This document shows, one piece after another, positions 34,173 through 45,620 of a stretch of DNA of 64,000 nucleotides. Source of the stretch: Symsagittifera roscoffensis (taxonomy: Eukaryota > Xenacoelomorpha > Acoela > Convolutidae). Within the stretch, counting starts at the first letter, position 1; each line of letters starts with the position of its first letter. The notes beneath the pieces are model-generated. The model was given only the letters and a program-made list of their open reading frames with translations, was not told where the DNA came from and searched no databases. The stretch spans positions 49,681,892 to 49,745,891 of the forward strand of contig NC_087069.1 in assembly GCF_963678635.1 (NCBI RefSeq). Direction: 5' to 3'. Position numbers and translations under genes: made by a program.

Positions 34173-34439
34173 CCAGTGGTAAGTATATAGCACCTTTTGA
34201 ATAGTTGGCTCTATTGTTAACACTTGGTAATTCCGTTCCATTAATTTTGATATTATCTCGTCCATGAGTTTCTAGCATCTCTGCTTCAATTTGTGCTCAT
34301 GAACTTGATTTCGTTTCAAAAAAACCCAAATTGTTCATCAGGTTGTTTTGCACTGTGGTTTTGAGTCCAATGAGTACCTCATAAAACCATGCTTTTAACC
34401 AAGTGTTTCAGTTGTACGTTGTTGTTTTTTATTTTTTTT

Positions 34440-34570
34440 TGTATTAGACCAGGTTCTGCTCAATGCAGGACCAACCGCGGGGAGGGTGATGTCATCCATT
34501 TCACTCAGCCGGTCCCACCTTGAGGAGGCGGATGACTCTATGATGGCACTCTGTAACAACCTCGGTCTTT
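34440..34570 (-). repeat. SINE tail copy (minus strand)
   Basis: The reverse complement contains agagtcatccgcctc, gaccggctgagtgaaatgga and gcggttggtcctgca, matching in order the tail of the tRNA-derived repeat at 37210-37330 (agagtcatcagcctc, gaccggctgcggtaaaatgga, acggttggtcttgca). About 75% identity by eye. The tRNA-like head is missing. Confidence 0.7.
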
Positions 34571-34639
34571 TTTTTCGACGATAGCGTTTAAATAGGCAAC
34601 CTTCTTTCGTCACAACGGGGCTCAATTTCTCTTTTTTTG

Positions 34640-35790
34640 GTTTAGAAAATTGTGTCTGATCGAGATATCTCAGATTTGGAAGCGTCTCAGAAGCTATTTC
34701 TTGGGTTGAACCAATTTGGATGCCATCACAACTATAATTTCATCTCTGAAGTCATTTAAATAAGTTTTTCTTCTTGTTTAGTGAGTTTTTTTTCATACTT
34801 AGAGATCGGAGACGAGCCAGTGCTGTTGAAAGTTGGAGTTTTTTTATATCCGTCGATGAGTTTAGTTTTTTTAGGCCAGTTGTGCCACGATAAACCGAGT
34901 TTTGCCGATTATCAGGTTATTTGCTATTGTGTACTCCAGTATTCTCTCTCCTTAAGAATAACGCTTGCGGTTTCCATGTTCACCGTTATTTCACCGTGAG
35001 CTATATTTAACTCTTAGCGACAGGACCCAAAAAATAGTTTAATTTACTAATGAATAAGTTTTTCATTGGTGCATGTGTGTGAGAGAGAGAATATAAATAT
35101 CAGAAAGTTTTTTGTTGCAAAAAGACAATATGAAACTATAGACTGGTCACTGTAATTATTTTTATCTTGGAAATTGAAATAGGATCATTTTGTGCGATAA
35201 AAATCAGATGGATGGGTTTTCCTTTCTTCGCAATCAATAGTTTGTTTCGTCAAAATTAGCTAAAATGATGTCTCTTTCCGACAGGACCGGAAGATACAGA
35301 CGAAAAATTGTTTTAAGTATCAGTGAAGAGGAAAAGAATCATCTGTTACAACACTTGCTTGAAGTACTTGACTGAACAAGAACCTGTAGAAGAAGTGACA
35401 TTGAGTTGCTTGTTCAAACAATTAAATAAGTTTTCTGGATATTCATCGCCGAACAGAAAGTCAGACTCGACTTGCTCAGTGTAATCGTGCACAAGGGTAG
35501 GTTAGTAGTTATGGAGTTTCCACTAGGAGTTTCCACTAACTCAATTTTCTGAACAATTTCTAATTGTTAAATAAAGATTTCATTATACTGATCTGCAATT
35601 CTAACATTCTTCCAGCAAGTGGTTAATTGCTCCAAATCCGTGTAACAGTAATCCTTGCGGCCGCAAAATTATCTTTTCAAACAGCTCTTCTTCTGAGGAG
35701 TTCACTTTGTTACGCTTCTCTCATATTATTTAGTAGGTATATCATGGACATTTTACAATAGGTGGTAATAGTCTGTCTTTACAAAAGAAA
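34640..35790. other. No gene recognised apart from a weak exon candidate
   Basis: AT-rich. Contains the interval described separately at 35284-35366 and otherwise only chance ORFs. Confidence 0.4.
35284..35366 (+). other. Weak candidate exon
   Basis: Preceded by a good acceptor (gatgtctctttccgacag) and ending before a possible donor GTACTT. One frame gives RYRRKIVLSISEEEKNHLLQ, which looks protein-like. No match to AF10 that I can recall and no neighbour to join to. Speculative. Confidence 0.2.
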
Positions 35791-35795
35791 AACTT

Positions 35796-35863
35796 GTGCC
35801 AGTGAGAATTGAACCCATACCTCTGGGCTTCGAGGCAAATATGTTATCCACTGAGCCAAGCAC
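35796..35863 (-). repeat. tRNA-Arg(TCG)-like relic
   Basis: On the minus strand, GTGCTTG (from 35863) and CTGGCAC (to 35796) can pair as an acceptor stem with one mismatch and one wobble. Between them are a perfect A-box (TGGCTCAGTGG), an anticodon region with TCG followed by AAGCCCAGA as in tRNA-Arg, and a T-loop TTCAATT. At 68 nt and with weak D and anticodon stems, it is more likely a pseudogene or SINE head than a working tRNA. Confidence 0.55.
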
Positions 35864-35869
35864 GTCAGA

Positions 35870-37135
35870 AATGAAAGGTAGTTGGCAGAACTTTTTAGCC
35901 TGCGCATTACTACTAAGCACAAATATATGAATAGAAAGCAGAAAGATAAGATAAAAGTTTTGAACGGAGGAACAAAGTTTGATATGAAGCTTAATTCGTG
36001 TAATGGCGTTTCACATAAGTTAGGAAGTTGTCAAAAACAACCTTAGCGCTCCCAAAACTTTGTCTCCAAAAAATTCGTCAAAATGAGCGGGTAACATGAG
36101 ATCAATAACATCGTTCATGGCTTTCAAATTTGTCTTGGCCTGTCCTCACATTGCTTCCATATTATTTGTATGAACGCCGATGATCGGACCCTTATAAATT
36201 TGCTGTGATATAAAAATTGGTGAAGAAAAACTACTGGTCTGGGTCTACATTAGGGAATGTAAGATGACCAACCATCTGATCAAATTTTTAATTAAGACCT
36301 CTCTTCGGTAGATTACCTCTAACTGAGTTTCAGTCCCCTGTCCCCAGCAAATTCCAAAAAACCGAGCTTTTTCGGGGTCTTATTTGCCAAAAATTCATAT
36401 CTGTTTGACATTTGACCGCGGTTGTAATTTCTCTTGGCTACCAGATTCGACTTATTGAATAATTTTTCCAGCTCCCCCAAATCTGTATTCACACATTTCG
36501 GAGTTTTGAAGGACCCATGAACAAGGTTTTCGAAATAAAGCGTTAAAATCTACTGCCGCTTTTGAACCAGTTTCAAATAGAGTGGCAACTTGACTGTCTG
36601 GTATTTTTACGGCAAAGATAAAGAGCAAAGTAACAAAAACTAGAATAGATATTTTCTAATTTTCAAAAATTGAATTTTTTTCTCAAGGATAAAAGTTACC
36701 AACAACGGCAGTTAGTGCAGCGCCAAGCATGCTTATCTATGTTTTCCTTGCTCTCACAACGCTTTCTTGACCTACATTTTAGACGGAGATTTTGTGTTAC
36801 GACTCTTCAGTTTTGCATTGTTAGTAATTTAAGTAAGTTCCTCCTTCATCATTTTTGTTTGAACGTTTCTGCTTGCATAGTTTTTAGTGAAAAAATTTTT
36901 TTTTTCAGGTTCAACTACTCTTTTTTTGAAGCATAGGGGTAAAAGCGGTGATAGACAGTTTGATTGTGTCAACAAATTGATTTTTTTTAGTTGCTCTTCG
37001 GGATCAAAGTCGATGAAATGTGTTATATGCTGCAACGTTTTTGTACTCTAAAAATTAGTTGTTTTCTGAACCTCAAAACTGTAGCGTTCTTGGCGATCGG
37101 TGACTGTCTTGTGTTACCTGTGTGATTGCATGATC
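35870..37135. other. No gene seen
   Basis: AT-rich DNA with chance ORFs only (for example 36670-36936). Confidence 0.5.
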
Positions 37136-37139
37136 ATAA

Positions 37140-37370
37140 CAGACGTGGCCGAGTGGGTTAGGCACATGTCTCTCAATACGAGGGAAATGAGTTCGAATCC
37201 CACTTCGGAAGCGGTTTGAGGGGTCCCAGAGTCATCAGCCTCAAGAGGTGACCGGCTGCGGTAAAATGGATGATAGCTCTCTCCACCTACGGTTGGTCTT
37301 GCACGGAGCAGGGCCGGGAGCTAATAAGAAATGCATGATGAAAGATGATTAATTAATGTATAAAATCACA
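37140..37370 (+). repeat. tRNA-derived SINE
   Basis: The head has a Pol III A-box (TGGCCGAGTGGG, 37147) and a B-box (GTTCGAATCCC, about 37191) at a tRNA-like distance; the A-box is of Ser/Leu tRNA type. The body carries agagtcatcagcctc, gaccggctg, aaatggatga and cggttggtcttgcacgg. The 3' end is a gatgaaagatgattaat tail. A second copy of the body is at 34440-34570 on the other strand, which establishes it as a repeat family. Confidence 0.8.
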
Positions 37371-38085
37371 TCAACTGTGTGTCTTCATTTGTATATCTGC
37401 TACGTTTTGAATAGCTTCAGTCTAAATTAATCTTTTCATAGCGAAAAGATTTTTGGCGGTGCACTCAGAAACCAAGACGAGTTTAATATATATTTCCCTG
37501 AAGGTAAAATGACCCGAACTATAGTGGTCCGTTATAAGAGGTTGTTTAATTCCGTCAGTCCTCCAGTTTTTTCTCTTTTTAAAGCTGGATAATTTTATTT
37601 TTCCTACATTTGTAAAGTTCTTTTTTTTCTTGCTGTTTCAATTTGCGAAAATTAGTTTTGCCTATTTGTCTTAATTTTGCGTTATTGCTTCTGATTTGTA
37701 AAAAAAACTTCATTCGTCTGAAACTTTAACAAATGTTGAAAAAAAAGTCATTCGGCAATTCATTTATAGTTGTGTAAATTTGATAAGCAGCTATTTTTAT
37801 CTTCCATTATATTTGCACCAGCAAAGCGTTGTTGGTTTTTACGAAGATTTTTTTCTAGCGTAAATCGCAAATAAAAGTGCTTGTTTGGTGGCACTTTTGG
37901 TATGTTTCAATTTAATCATATTTAAGCATAAACAGTTGAATGGCATTTGTTGCTGCTTTAATCTTGGCTAGAGTAAGATTCTGTATGAAAAAAAAACCTT
38001 TATCAAGGAAATGTGTGGGATTTGTTGTTTTTCGTTTTTTTTGCGAAGCTTTGAAAATTTTTTGAGTTTTTCGCAGAAATTTGAA
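37371..38085. other. No gene seen
   Basis: AT-rich. The string tagcgtaaatcgcaaataaaa near 37857 hints at further old repeat sequence, but nothing clear. Confidence 0.45.
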
Positions 38086-38965
38086 CTTTCTCAAAAACTA
38101 CTGGTCCGATTTTCAAAATAAGTGGTACCAATCGAAAAACCGGCTGGTCTTCTATGTGCCTGCATTTTTCGCTAGTCTCTTTTCGTTTCTATCTCACGTT
38201 ATACGGCCTTCGAAAGTTTCTGTTGGGGGATTTTTGGAATTTTTGTTTTGAATTTTTCACATTCTCATATATTCAGTGCACAAATCTGAGATAAAGTTTT
38301 CAATCGGAAAAACAAATAATAAATGTCTCCAGTTTGGCTATATCCAGAACTCGTTAGAAAACAAGATATGGTGTCAAACAAGCCCATTTCTGACCATTTG
38401 CTTAATTTTGAATCTTTTTACAAAAACTACCCTGCCAAATCGGAGATTGAGGGCTTAACCGAAAGAAAAAAAATCGGTTATGCGAATCACCACCTGCGCA
38501 TTTCGTCACTACTCTACAAAACTCTTAGCTAAATCTGATAAAAGGTTCAATTTAAAAAATCTGGGTGCGGAAATCTTCAATACAAAAATCAGGATGTGGA
38601 AAGCAGAGACAATTCTAGAGAAGTTTTTTGGAAAACTTTTTTTGATAAGTTTTTTGTAATCTTTTGAAAAGTACCCAGTCGAATCTGAGATAAAGACTTC
38701 AATTGAAAGAACATTTTGTAGTTTTCTTCTATAAATAAGCGGTTAGTCTGCTATTTTAGAAGGAGAAACACCAGGGTTCAGCGTAAAGTCTTTTTTTTCC
38801 ATTTTTGAATTTTACGCATATCCCTATCAGTACAAACATGATTTAAAGCACAAGATCAGGTAGATCCAGCAATAGCTGGACCCCTAGCGTGTTTCAAAGC
38901 AACCCTGTCGCAGATGCGAGGACATGAGGCTCCTAGTCAACATGTCGAATATTCAAATCCGGAAC
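38086..38965 (+). repeat. Diverged relative of the 18.7-26.6 kb unit
   Basis: Contains a degenerate version of the 110-bp motif (ccgattttcaaaataagtgg near 38107, then ctatgtgcctgcatt near 38151), a later gaga-ctcaattgaaa region and the unit's end string (tccagcaatagctggacccc near 38867, compare tccagctttagctggcccc at 22651). It ends with a tRNA-like remnant. This shows that the duplicated unit belongs to a dispersed family. Confidence 0.65.
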
Positions 38966-39224
38966 AGTTAAATAGTCTTATTTTTTGGTCGAAATTTTGG
39001 TGCATTACATTGGCAATTTGGTAGAAACTGTAGATGCTTTATTGGTTGCTAATGTTAGTAAATTTGCAGAAATGTGATACTCCTACTCTCAACAAAAAAA
39101 AATTAAGGTTCGTTTTTATCTTTTCCTTATTTCACATTGTAAGCTTTTTAAAGCTGTCTTGCGTTTTCCTTGCTTTTGTTTGCAAAGCACAGCTTTGCCT
39201 CTTTAATCTCTCCTACGGATCAGT

Positions 39225-39815
39225 TTTTTAAGAGTAATTAACGTAGTCAGTAAACAAGTTTTTTCCTGGAAAAGATCTTAGTTTGTTCACGCTCAGTTTT
39301 GATTTCGCGGTTTGACTGTTGTTGCAGCTTCGCCTCCGTGTAATCTCAGACGGATCAGTTTTTTTAAGAGTAACGAACATAGTCAGTGACCGTGTTTTTT
39401 TCTGGAAAAGGTCTTAGTTTGTTCACGCTCATTTTTGAAGTTTCGAGGATTGACTTTTATTTTTTTTTCTAAGTTTACTTCAATTTCTTTGTTAAGAAGA
39501 CAAATCCCACTATCAAAAAGCAAAATGGTAAAGGTCGCGAAAAACGCGATCGACTTCGAATTTCGAAAATGTAATTTAGTTATTAGATTTCCCAAAAAAA
39601 TAAAAAGTTTTAACAATTGATCCAGTTTTCGTGATCCAAAAAATCATCAATAAGAAGTTGTTCGTGATGTTCAAAGAGCTCTAAGGGTATATTTTTTAAG
39701 TTTAAAAATCAAAAGTTGAAGTTTTTTCAACGAACAAGTCTGTTTTTTTTTCCTGTTTACTTGTGTTCAGTACTCTTTTCTAACTGTCAGTTGACGATGT
39801 TTCAATCCTAGCAAA
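39225..39815 (+). repeat. Copy 5 of dispersed hairpin repeat family, with duplicated 5' part
   Basis: The 5' part (tttttaagagtaa-gaac-tagtcagt, aaaag-tcttagtttgttcacgctca) occurs twice (39225-39300 and 39358-39432). The core has caaatcccactatcaaaaagc, then a perfect hairpin TCGCG-AAAAA-CGCGA (39535-39549), acaattgatccagttttcg and caaagagctctaagggt. The 3' hairpin TAACTG-T-CAGTTG(A) lies at 39781-39794, followed 14 bases later by CTAG. The internal stem has G-C where other copies have A-T. Confidence 0.75.
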
Positions 39816-40620
39816 TGTGGCCAAAAGGTGATTATCTCGATAGAAAATCTGCTATCAAGTCTCACAAACAAAAAATTGTGTAAGCGAACATGAAATGATC
39901 ATGCTTTAATTTCTGCGTTGAGTGGCAAGTTGGTTTGGACGTATTGACGTTTTTTGTTTTTCCAAATATTTTTTGCATTATACCTGTTTTTCAACACATA
40001 TGTAACATAACGCGTTATCTTAATAGTTATCTAACCTGTGCTAGTGTATTTACTTCTTTTACTAGCAGATGAAAAGAACTGAATGAGCCTAGGCAGTATT
40101 AGGGATGAAAAATCAAACAAAACACATTGCGATTGTTTTGAAAGACGTAAGGACATTTACGCTTTTTCCTTAATTTTTCTGTGTTACAGCTTTTCATCCG
40201 CAGAAAATGGCTGAGCAACCGAACGCGTTTACTTATGCAATAACTGATCTGTATTAAAACACCGTGTGCTATTTTTTGTTTTGATGATGTTCAATAAGAG
40301 CTAGACATCAGTGGTTGTAATATTAAGTTGGCCTAGTGATTTACCAGGCATAGGCAAGAATGCATAGGCCAGGTAGCTTTGCAAATGGATGAAGGACCAA
40401 ATTTGCATGAAAGATTCCTTGCATAGGAGGCAAAGCAATTGTGAAATTGTGGTGTCTATTTGAGGGACAGAATGTGGAGTTTATATCTTGCGGCGAGCAG
40501 TAAACAATTTTTGGGCGCAGGGTTTTTATTAAAACAACTGTTTACTACTACGCTATTCCTACTATACAGGAAAAATGAGATTGGTATGCTGCAATAAGTG
40601 AAGTGGAAAATGCCGCCAAC
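39816..40620. other. No gene recognised
   Basis: AT-rich sequence without supported features. Confidence 0.45.
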
Positions 40621-40622
40621 TT

Positions 40623-41028
40623 TTGATTGCCTTTTTCATGACCCTGTTTCTATGTGCATGCTGCAATGTACTTCGGACGTACGTAGGATTTCGCAATGCA
40701 TGTAAGCAAGTTAAGGGTTTATTTAAACCCACACATAGGACACAATGTCATTTTCGTTGCACTACATATCTAAAGTCTGACGCAATAATGCTTATACGGC
40801 CAACTCATTTGTTCAGCTATGTTTTAAGATTTCATTTGCGAGTTGCTGTTGTGAATGTATGGCAAATATGCGGGGCACGGAAATGTATGGAATTATTGTC
40901 TTTTAAACTAACTGGTTGCAAGTACTCTATTAGCGCTACACAGTGGTTGCCCATACGTAAGTGCAAACGCAGATGCACACCTGACCATCCAAAAATCTTG
41001 CGTCGCTGATAATCAGCTGTTAACATGT
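40623..41028 (+). other. Open frame of unclear status
   Basis: A 128-codon frame with many Cys, Arg and Lys residues in a slightly GC-richer patch. Its first codon is ATT, not ATG. An overlapping frame is open on the other strand. No domain, signal or homologue recognised. Could be chance or part of the neighbouring candidate exon's gene. Confidence 0.2.
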
Positions 41029-41046
41029 CTTTATTTTGTCTGTACA

Positions 41047-41278
41047 GTCATGCAAGAATCATACAGACATAGCCGGAAAATTCTCTAACACTATTCAGAC
41101 GCTGTTCAGACTTGGACCAGCAGTTTCGATTGACAGTGAACAAACGAACAAAGACTTCCAATCAGCACACCCAATGCGGCGGCATCGATGCATCAAACAC
41201 AAACGCAATTGTTTATCATTTGCCGCTCATCCTTACCTCCAATACAAAAACTGCGTTTGCTGTCCTCATCTAATTTAG
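41047..41278 (+). other. Candidate exon with strong acceptor
   Basis: Preceded by a good polypyrimidine acceptor (tttattttgtctgtacag). Only one of three frames stays open, for 76 codons to TAG, beginning SCKNHTDIAGKFSNTIQTLF and including a Cys/His/Arg-rich end (HRCIKHKRNC, CVCC). Its entry phase is compatible with the phase-0 end of the AF10-like exon at 17897, but I cannot match it to AF10. No polyadenylation signal seen close by. Confidence 0.25.
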
Positions 41279-41439
41279 TATATTTTTGCTGGCCCTGATT
41301 TTTAATTTGCAAACTTGTTTTTTTAAATGCAAAGCTCTTTTTTGTTTGTTTTTCTTGCATTTTTACGCAACATTGCTTATTTCACTTCGTGCCTCTTTCC
41401 AAACCTATTTCATTTTTAATCATACTTTGTTGTGGGACG

Positions 41440-41575
41440 GGGATGACATGGGGGTGAGTAATGTTGTAAAAACGGTTAGGATGGGGGGAGTAAAAACTTT
41501 TAGAGAGTGTGTGTGTGTGGGGGGGCATAAAACGGTTAGGGTATGGGGGTCTTCGTAAAATGGTTAGGGGGTCAA
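41440..41575 (+). repeat. G-rich imperfect repeat (aaaaYggttaggg units)
   Basis: Three imperfect units: aaaaacggttaggatgggggg, aaaacggttagggtatggggg and aaaatggttagggggtc, interrupted by a GT run. There are five runs of three or more G on the plus strand. It resembles telomeric TTAGGG only superficially. Confidence 0.6.
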
Positions 41576-41919
41576 AATTTTAACTTAGAGCAACAAAAAT
41601 GGTGGACGTTGAGCGAGTTCAGATAAAACGGGCTCGGAAGCGCGTTCTGTCAGCGGAAAAACAGCAGTTTTTGTCTCTAAAATGCCTGATTTTATTTTTT
41701 TTTGGCAACACTAGAGAAACTAAAAGTGAGTGATAACTTTTCAAGTTTTGCTTATTTTTACAGTAATTTTTCAGCTTGTTGGAATTTTGATAATTTCAAA
41801 AATGCCTGCTAAATTCTCGAAAATACTGGAAAAGGACCAAAACCAGAGAAGCCAAAACAACAACTCAAGGGTAAGAAATTAACAACTTTTTTTTCTCCGC
41901 AAAATGGGAATAAACGTAT

Positions 41920-41923
41920 GAGC

Positions 41924-41990
<67 letters not shown>
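41920..41990. repeat. TA dinucleotide microsatellite
   Basis: An uninterrupted (TA)n of about 65-70 bp after gagcg. The reading frame across it is an artefact. Confidence 0.95.
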
Positions 41991-41993
<3 letters not shown>

Positions 41994-42079
41994 ATTTTTT
42001 ATTAAAACTAATGGATGCGGAGGATTTTGGGATCAGGTTAACATCCTCACCCCCACCCCCCAAATAGACCAAGTTCTGA

Positions 42080-42665
42080 CCCGCACCGAGCGCCCATGGA
42101 TCCTACTCGGTTATATTGTCATTCCATAGTCAGTATCCATAAAATACAGATTTAATCGAATAAAAACCATTACAATCTATTATACTCGATAATAACCCAA
42201 AAAAATAATCATAAAATTTTTTGTAATAAACATAATCGATTATAACGGATTTTTGAAGAGGATAATTAAGACTTTTGCATTTTTTTGAAACTTGTTGCTT
42301 TTGTCTCAGCTTAACTTGAAAATGTGAAGGGTTGACATGAGACCTGGGATTTTGTAAGAGACAAGGCATAAATTTTTATGCCTTGTCTCTTACTTGCGTA
42401 AATAAAGTTACATGCGAAATTCGCAATAAATCTGCAGAAATGACCAAAATGAATTCTAGAAATGGAATTGTTTTTAATCAATTATAAAAGATTACAATGG
42501 ATCAACTTGAATGATAATTGGATATAATGGTTTATCGTGACAAAGAAAATTGATTCCAGTGGAAACTTTATGGCATTATAAAAAAGCATAATGGATTGAG
42601 ATGGAATTTTTTTCCGTCTCGGGAATCCAGTATAACCAATTAGAATCCATTGGCGCTCGGTGCAG
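42080..42665. mobile_element. Fold-back (palindromic) element with central 40-bp hairpin
   Basis: The left end (gcaccgagcgcccatggatcc, from 42083) and the right end (reverse complement gcaccgagcgccaatggattc, to 42662) are inverted repeats of at least 40 bp including ggttata(t/c)tg. The midpoint of the element falls on a perfect inverted repeat GTAAGAGACAAGGCATAAA / tt / complement (42354-42393). Further in, aaaccatta...tccaatta-type strings also match across the axis. The whole thing is therefore one long, partly decayed palindrome. No ORF inside. No clear target duplication. Confidence 0.8.
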
Positions 42666-42679
42666 GGATCCACCACCCC

Positions 42680-43565
42680 AGCGTTCAAAGTTAAGTAAAA
42701 AAGCTGAGCGCTGCGTATGAAATGCAAATGCTCTATTCTGATTGGCTAAAAATTCGAAAGCAGAACCAAATTAACATCTTTCTCCGAAAGGGTTATTAAC
42801 TTGGTCCGGATTTTGTATGAAATACAATACGAATAAGTTTTGTTAAACTGCGGAGACTGCTGAGATTTGGTTAGAAACAAGCATAGGGTGATTAGGGGCT
42901 AACAGATTCTGCTTAAAGGTAAGGTTTTATTTTCCAAGTACTATTTGTCTTTTTTAAATTAATAATAATTTGTTCAAACTTTTTTATGGCGTTCTCATTC
43001 CATTTAGAGCTCCTTGCAGAAAGTAACTGAAGCAGAGATAGTTCAGTGAGTTATCAAGCACCTGTCTCATAACTGTAACTTCGTTTCAATGTTAATAATT
43101 TAAAATTTCTAAATTTACCAATTGCCAATCAAATTGCTGTTGGTATAAAAATCAAACTATAAACCAGCTTGCCAATATTCGAGTTGAAAACATGTAAATG
43201 CTACACGTTTTGGAGGTTTTTTTGATAAAAATTGATAATTGTGGTTTTCTTTAGTCTGTATATCTTAAAATTGCAAAAACACAAAGGTTGACAAAACACC
43301 TATCGTACATTTTCATACTACGAAATAAGTGCATATCATACAGTTCCATACAATTTCATGGACTGAAAAAACGGTAAGAAAAGAGCAACATTGGCATTTT
43401 TTCAATACTTTGAAATTTTTTCAATACTTTTTTTTGTCATACTCATGAGTTAAGTAACAAGCTTTTTGCTACAATTTATATCATCAAAGGTAAGAAAAAA
43501 TTGCAAAAAAGAGTTTTTTAAACTATGAAAATGTATAATACGCATTTTGTGATAAACACAAATAA
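42680..43565. other. No gene seen
   Basis: AT-rich, no supported feature. Confidence 0.45.
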
Positions 43566-43569
43566 CAAA

Positions 43570-44000
43570 GTTATTTGTTTTAAAGAAAAACGAACGTAGT
43601 GAACACACATAAACATAACCTGGTGATTTTATTTTGTTTTTCCAACTTTTGGACGGTTTGTTTTGAATTTTTGCGGTTTGACTCGATATCTTGTTATTTT
43701 CAGTGCACGTCCGTTGTTGAAAGGAAGGCAAACTCCACTATCAAACAGCAAAACTGTGAAAGTCACGAAAAACATGATCGGCTTTTAATTTCGTTATTTA
43801 ACATTGGTACGCCCTGCAAAATAAATGTTCACCTATTGAACCAATTTTTCGCAAACTGGGTTATGTTCACAAAAAAGGGTCAGCTAGTAATTTTTCTTGA
43901 AGCGTGAAGAGCTTTAAGGGCATTTTTATAAAAATTTCTTTGTTTTTTTTGCGTTCATTAGCCTTTTCCAACTGTCAGTTGGCAATTTTTGAATTTTAGA
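43570..44000 (+). repeat. Copy 6 of dispersed hairpin repeat family
   Basis: 5' string aaaaacgaacgtagtgaaca. Core ggaaggcaaactccactatc, aaacagcaaaactg. Internal hairpin TCACG-AAAAA-CATGA with one mismatch (43763-43777), then attgaaccaatttttcgcaa and agagctttaagggc. It ends in a perfect 3' hairpin CCAACTG-T-CAGTTGG (43968-43982). Confidence 0.75.
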
Positions 44001-45600
44001 TTATTTGGAATTACATTGGTTTTTGTGAAGGAAATAATTACATTTTTTTGAGTTTAATATATGTCCCTAAAGATGAAGTTTTTAGTGCCCCCTCATTTTG
44101 ATCATTTGAAGAGTGATGATAACTTTTTTCAGTGTGTATTCGAGTTTCAAGATTGATCGCTCAGTATTTTTAAGGCAACAATTGATTTGCGTCTTTTCAC
44201 GTTTTTTGACTTAGTTGCCGCTAGATAAAATTTTCGCGACTGCTAATTTAACATTTGAAGTTGTGTTTCAAAACATGTTTTCTTCATATCATTCTTCTTT
44301 ATTCGTGAGAAACGTATAAACATATTGGCAGAGCTAGTTCTGATTTTTTCTATCATTTTTGTCGATCAAGTGACTTCTGTATATTTTTGCCTGGTATAAA
44401 GTTAGGTTATTTTTGTGATGTTTTGTAGGTTTCATTTTTCTCAGAGACTTTTAATAAAGTTCAGAGGATTTGTTACATTTTTCAAATATATTTTCTTTGG
44501 ATTATGTCAATGTTGAGATTTTTTTCTTAAATAAAAATCAATTGTGGGGTTAAGTGAACAAAGCATTCTTTATTATTATTTATAAAGAATTATAACACCT
44601 TTCGCGGATCATTTTGTATGAGCTTTTTTAAATAACTTTTAGAAATTTGAGTTAGTAATATTAGGAGTTTCGCTCATTTCGTAATGTATCTCAAATTGAA
44701 AAATCAATTGCTTTTTCTACACTCGCGTGCGAAGTGCATTACTACATATCTAAATTTTTTCCTAACTAGCTAGCGAGTAGCTCTTAATTTTGAAAAAATT
44801 GACTTTTTTTATTCTTCGTTCGCTTAGAATAAGGAAAAAATGTACGGAGCTGCATCTGTTTTTCTACAGTTCAAATTTTGTATATTTCAAAATTTTGGCT
44901 CTTATTCTATGATTCTCTTACCTGAGTTTTCTCTTCCCTTCTGCAAAAAAAACAATATTTAAGGTGTAGTTTTTCCAAAGTTTTTGTGTATGTTTTTTTT
45001 CAACCTATATTTTCAGAATTTTTTTTCTGTTGAAAATTTTGTAATGCCTATAATTTGTTGAATAAAAAACTGTTGCAAAACTCTGCGTAACCTCTGTGTT
45101 GGCACATGAGACTGCCCGTTGGATTTGTTCAATTTTGTGATTTTTAAGATGATCGCGGTAGAGCACTACTGTTGTTTTAAGATAATATTCTGAAGTTTTC
45201 TTCAACCTAAGCTGCAACACCATCTGCATCAGATTGTTTGTTTTACTGAAAACCCAGCTATTTTGTTAATGTGCTCTAATTTTGTGCGTTATTGAGTTGT
45301 TTATTATATTGAATCACTTACCTAACTAATTAATTTTATCACATTTTTGATTCAACTAAACAAAAAACCTCGTTTTTCCCCTCTAGTTGAGAAGCAGGTG
45401 GCAATAATTTTTACAAGTTTGGTTTTAATTTTAGATTTCAATCAAGGTACACTTTAACATGTACACTTTCGGTGAAAACTGTCTCTTAATGGTCTTAATG
45501 GCATAAAACAATGAGACACTAACATCGCATAAAAACACTTCATGAGAGAATAACATTATATCAAACACCATTGCAGAAAAAACATTGAGAAAAAATGTTC
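44001..45600. other. No gene seen
   Basis: AT-rich DNA, chance ORFs only. Confidence 0.45.
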
Positions 45601-45620
45601 GTAATTACTTTGTTTAAGCA

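Noticed and set aside
41440-41575. Interstitial telomere made of TTAGGG repeats.
   Set aside because: Only single ttaggg words inside a longer, different unit; no uninterrupted telomeric array.
41809-42072. ORF with a long YIYIYI stretch.
   Set aside because: It is a translation of the TA microsatellite and not a gene.
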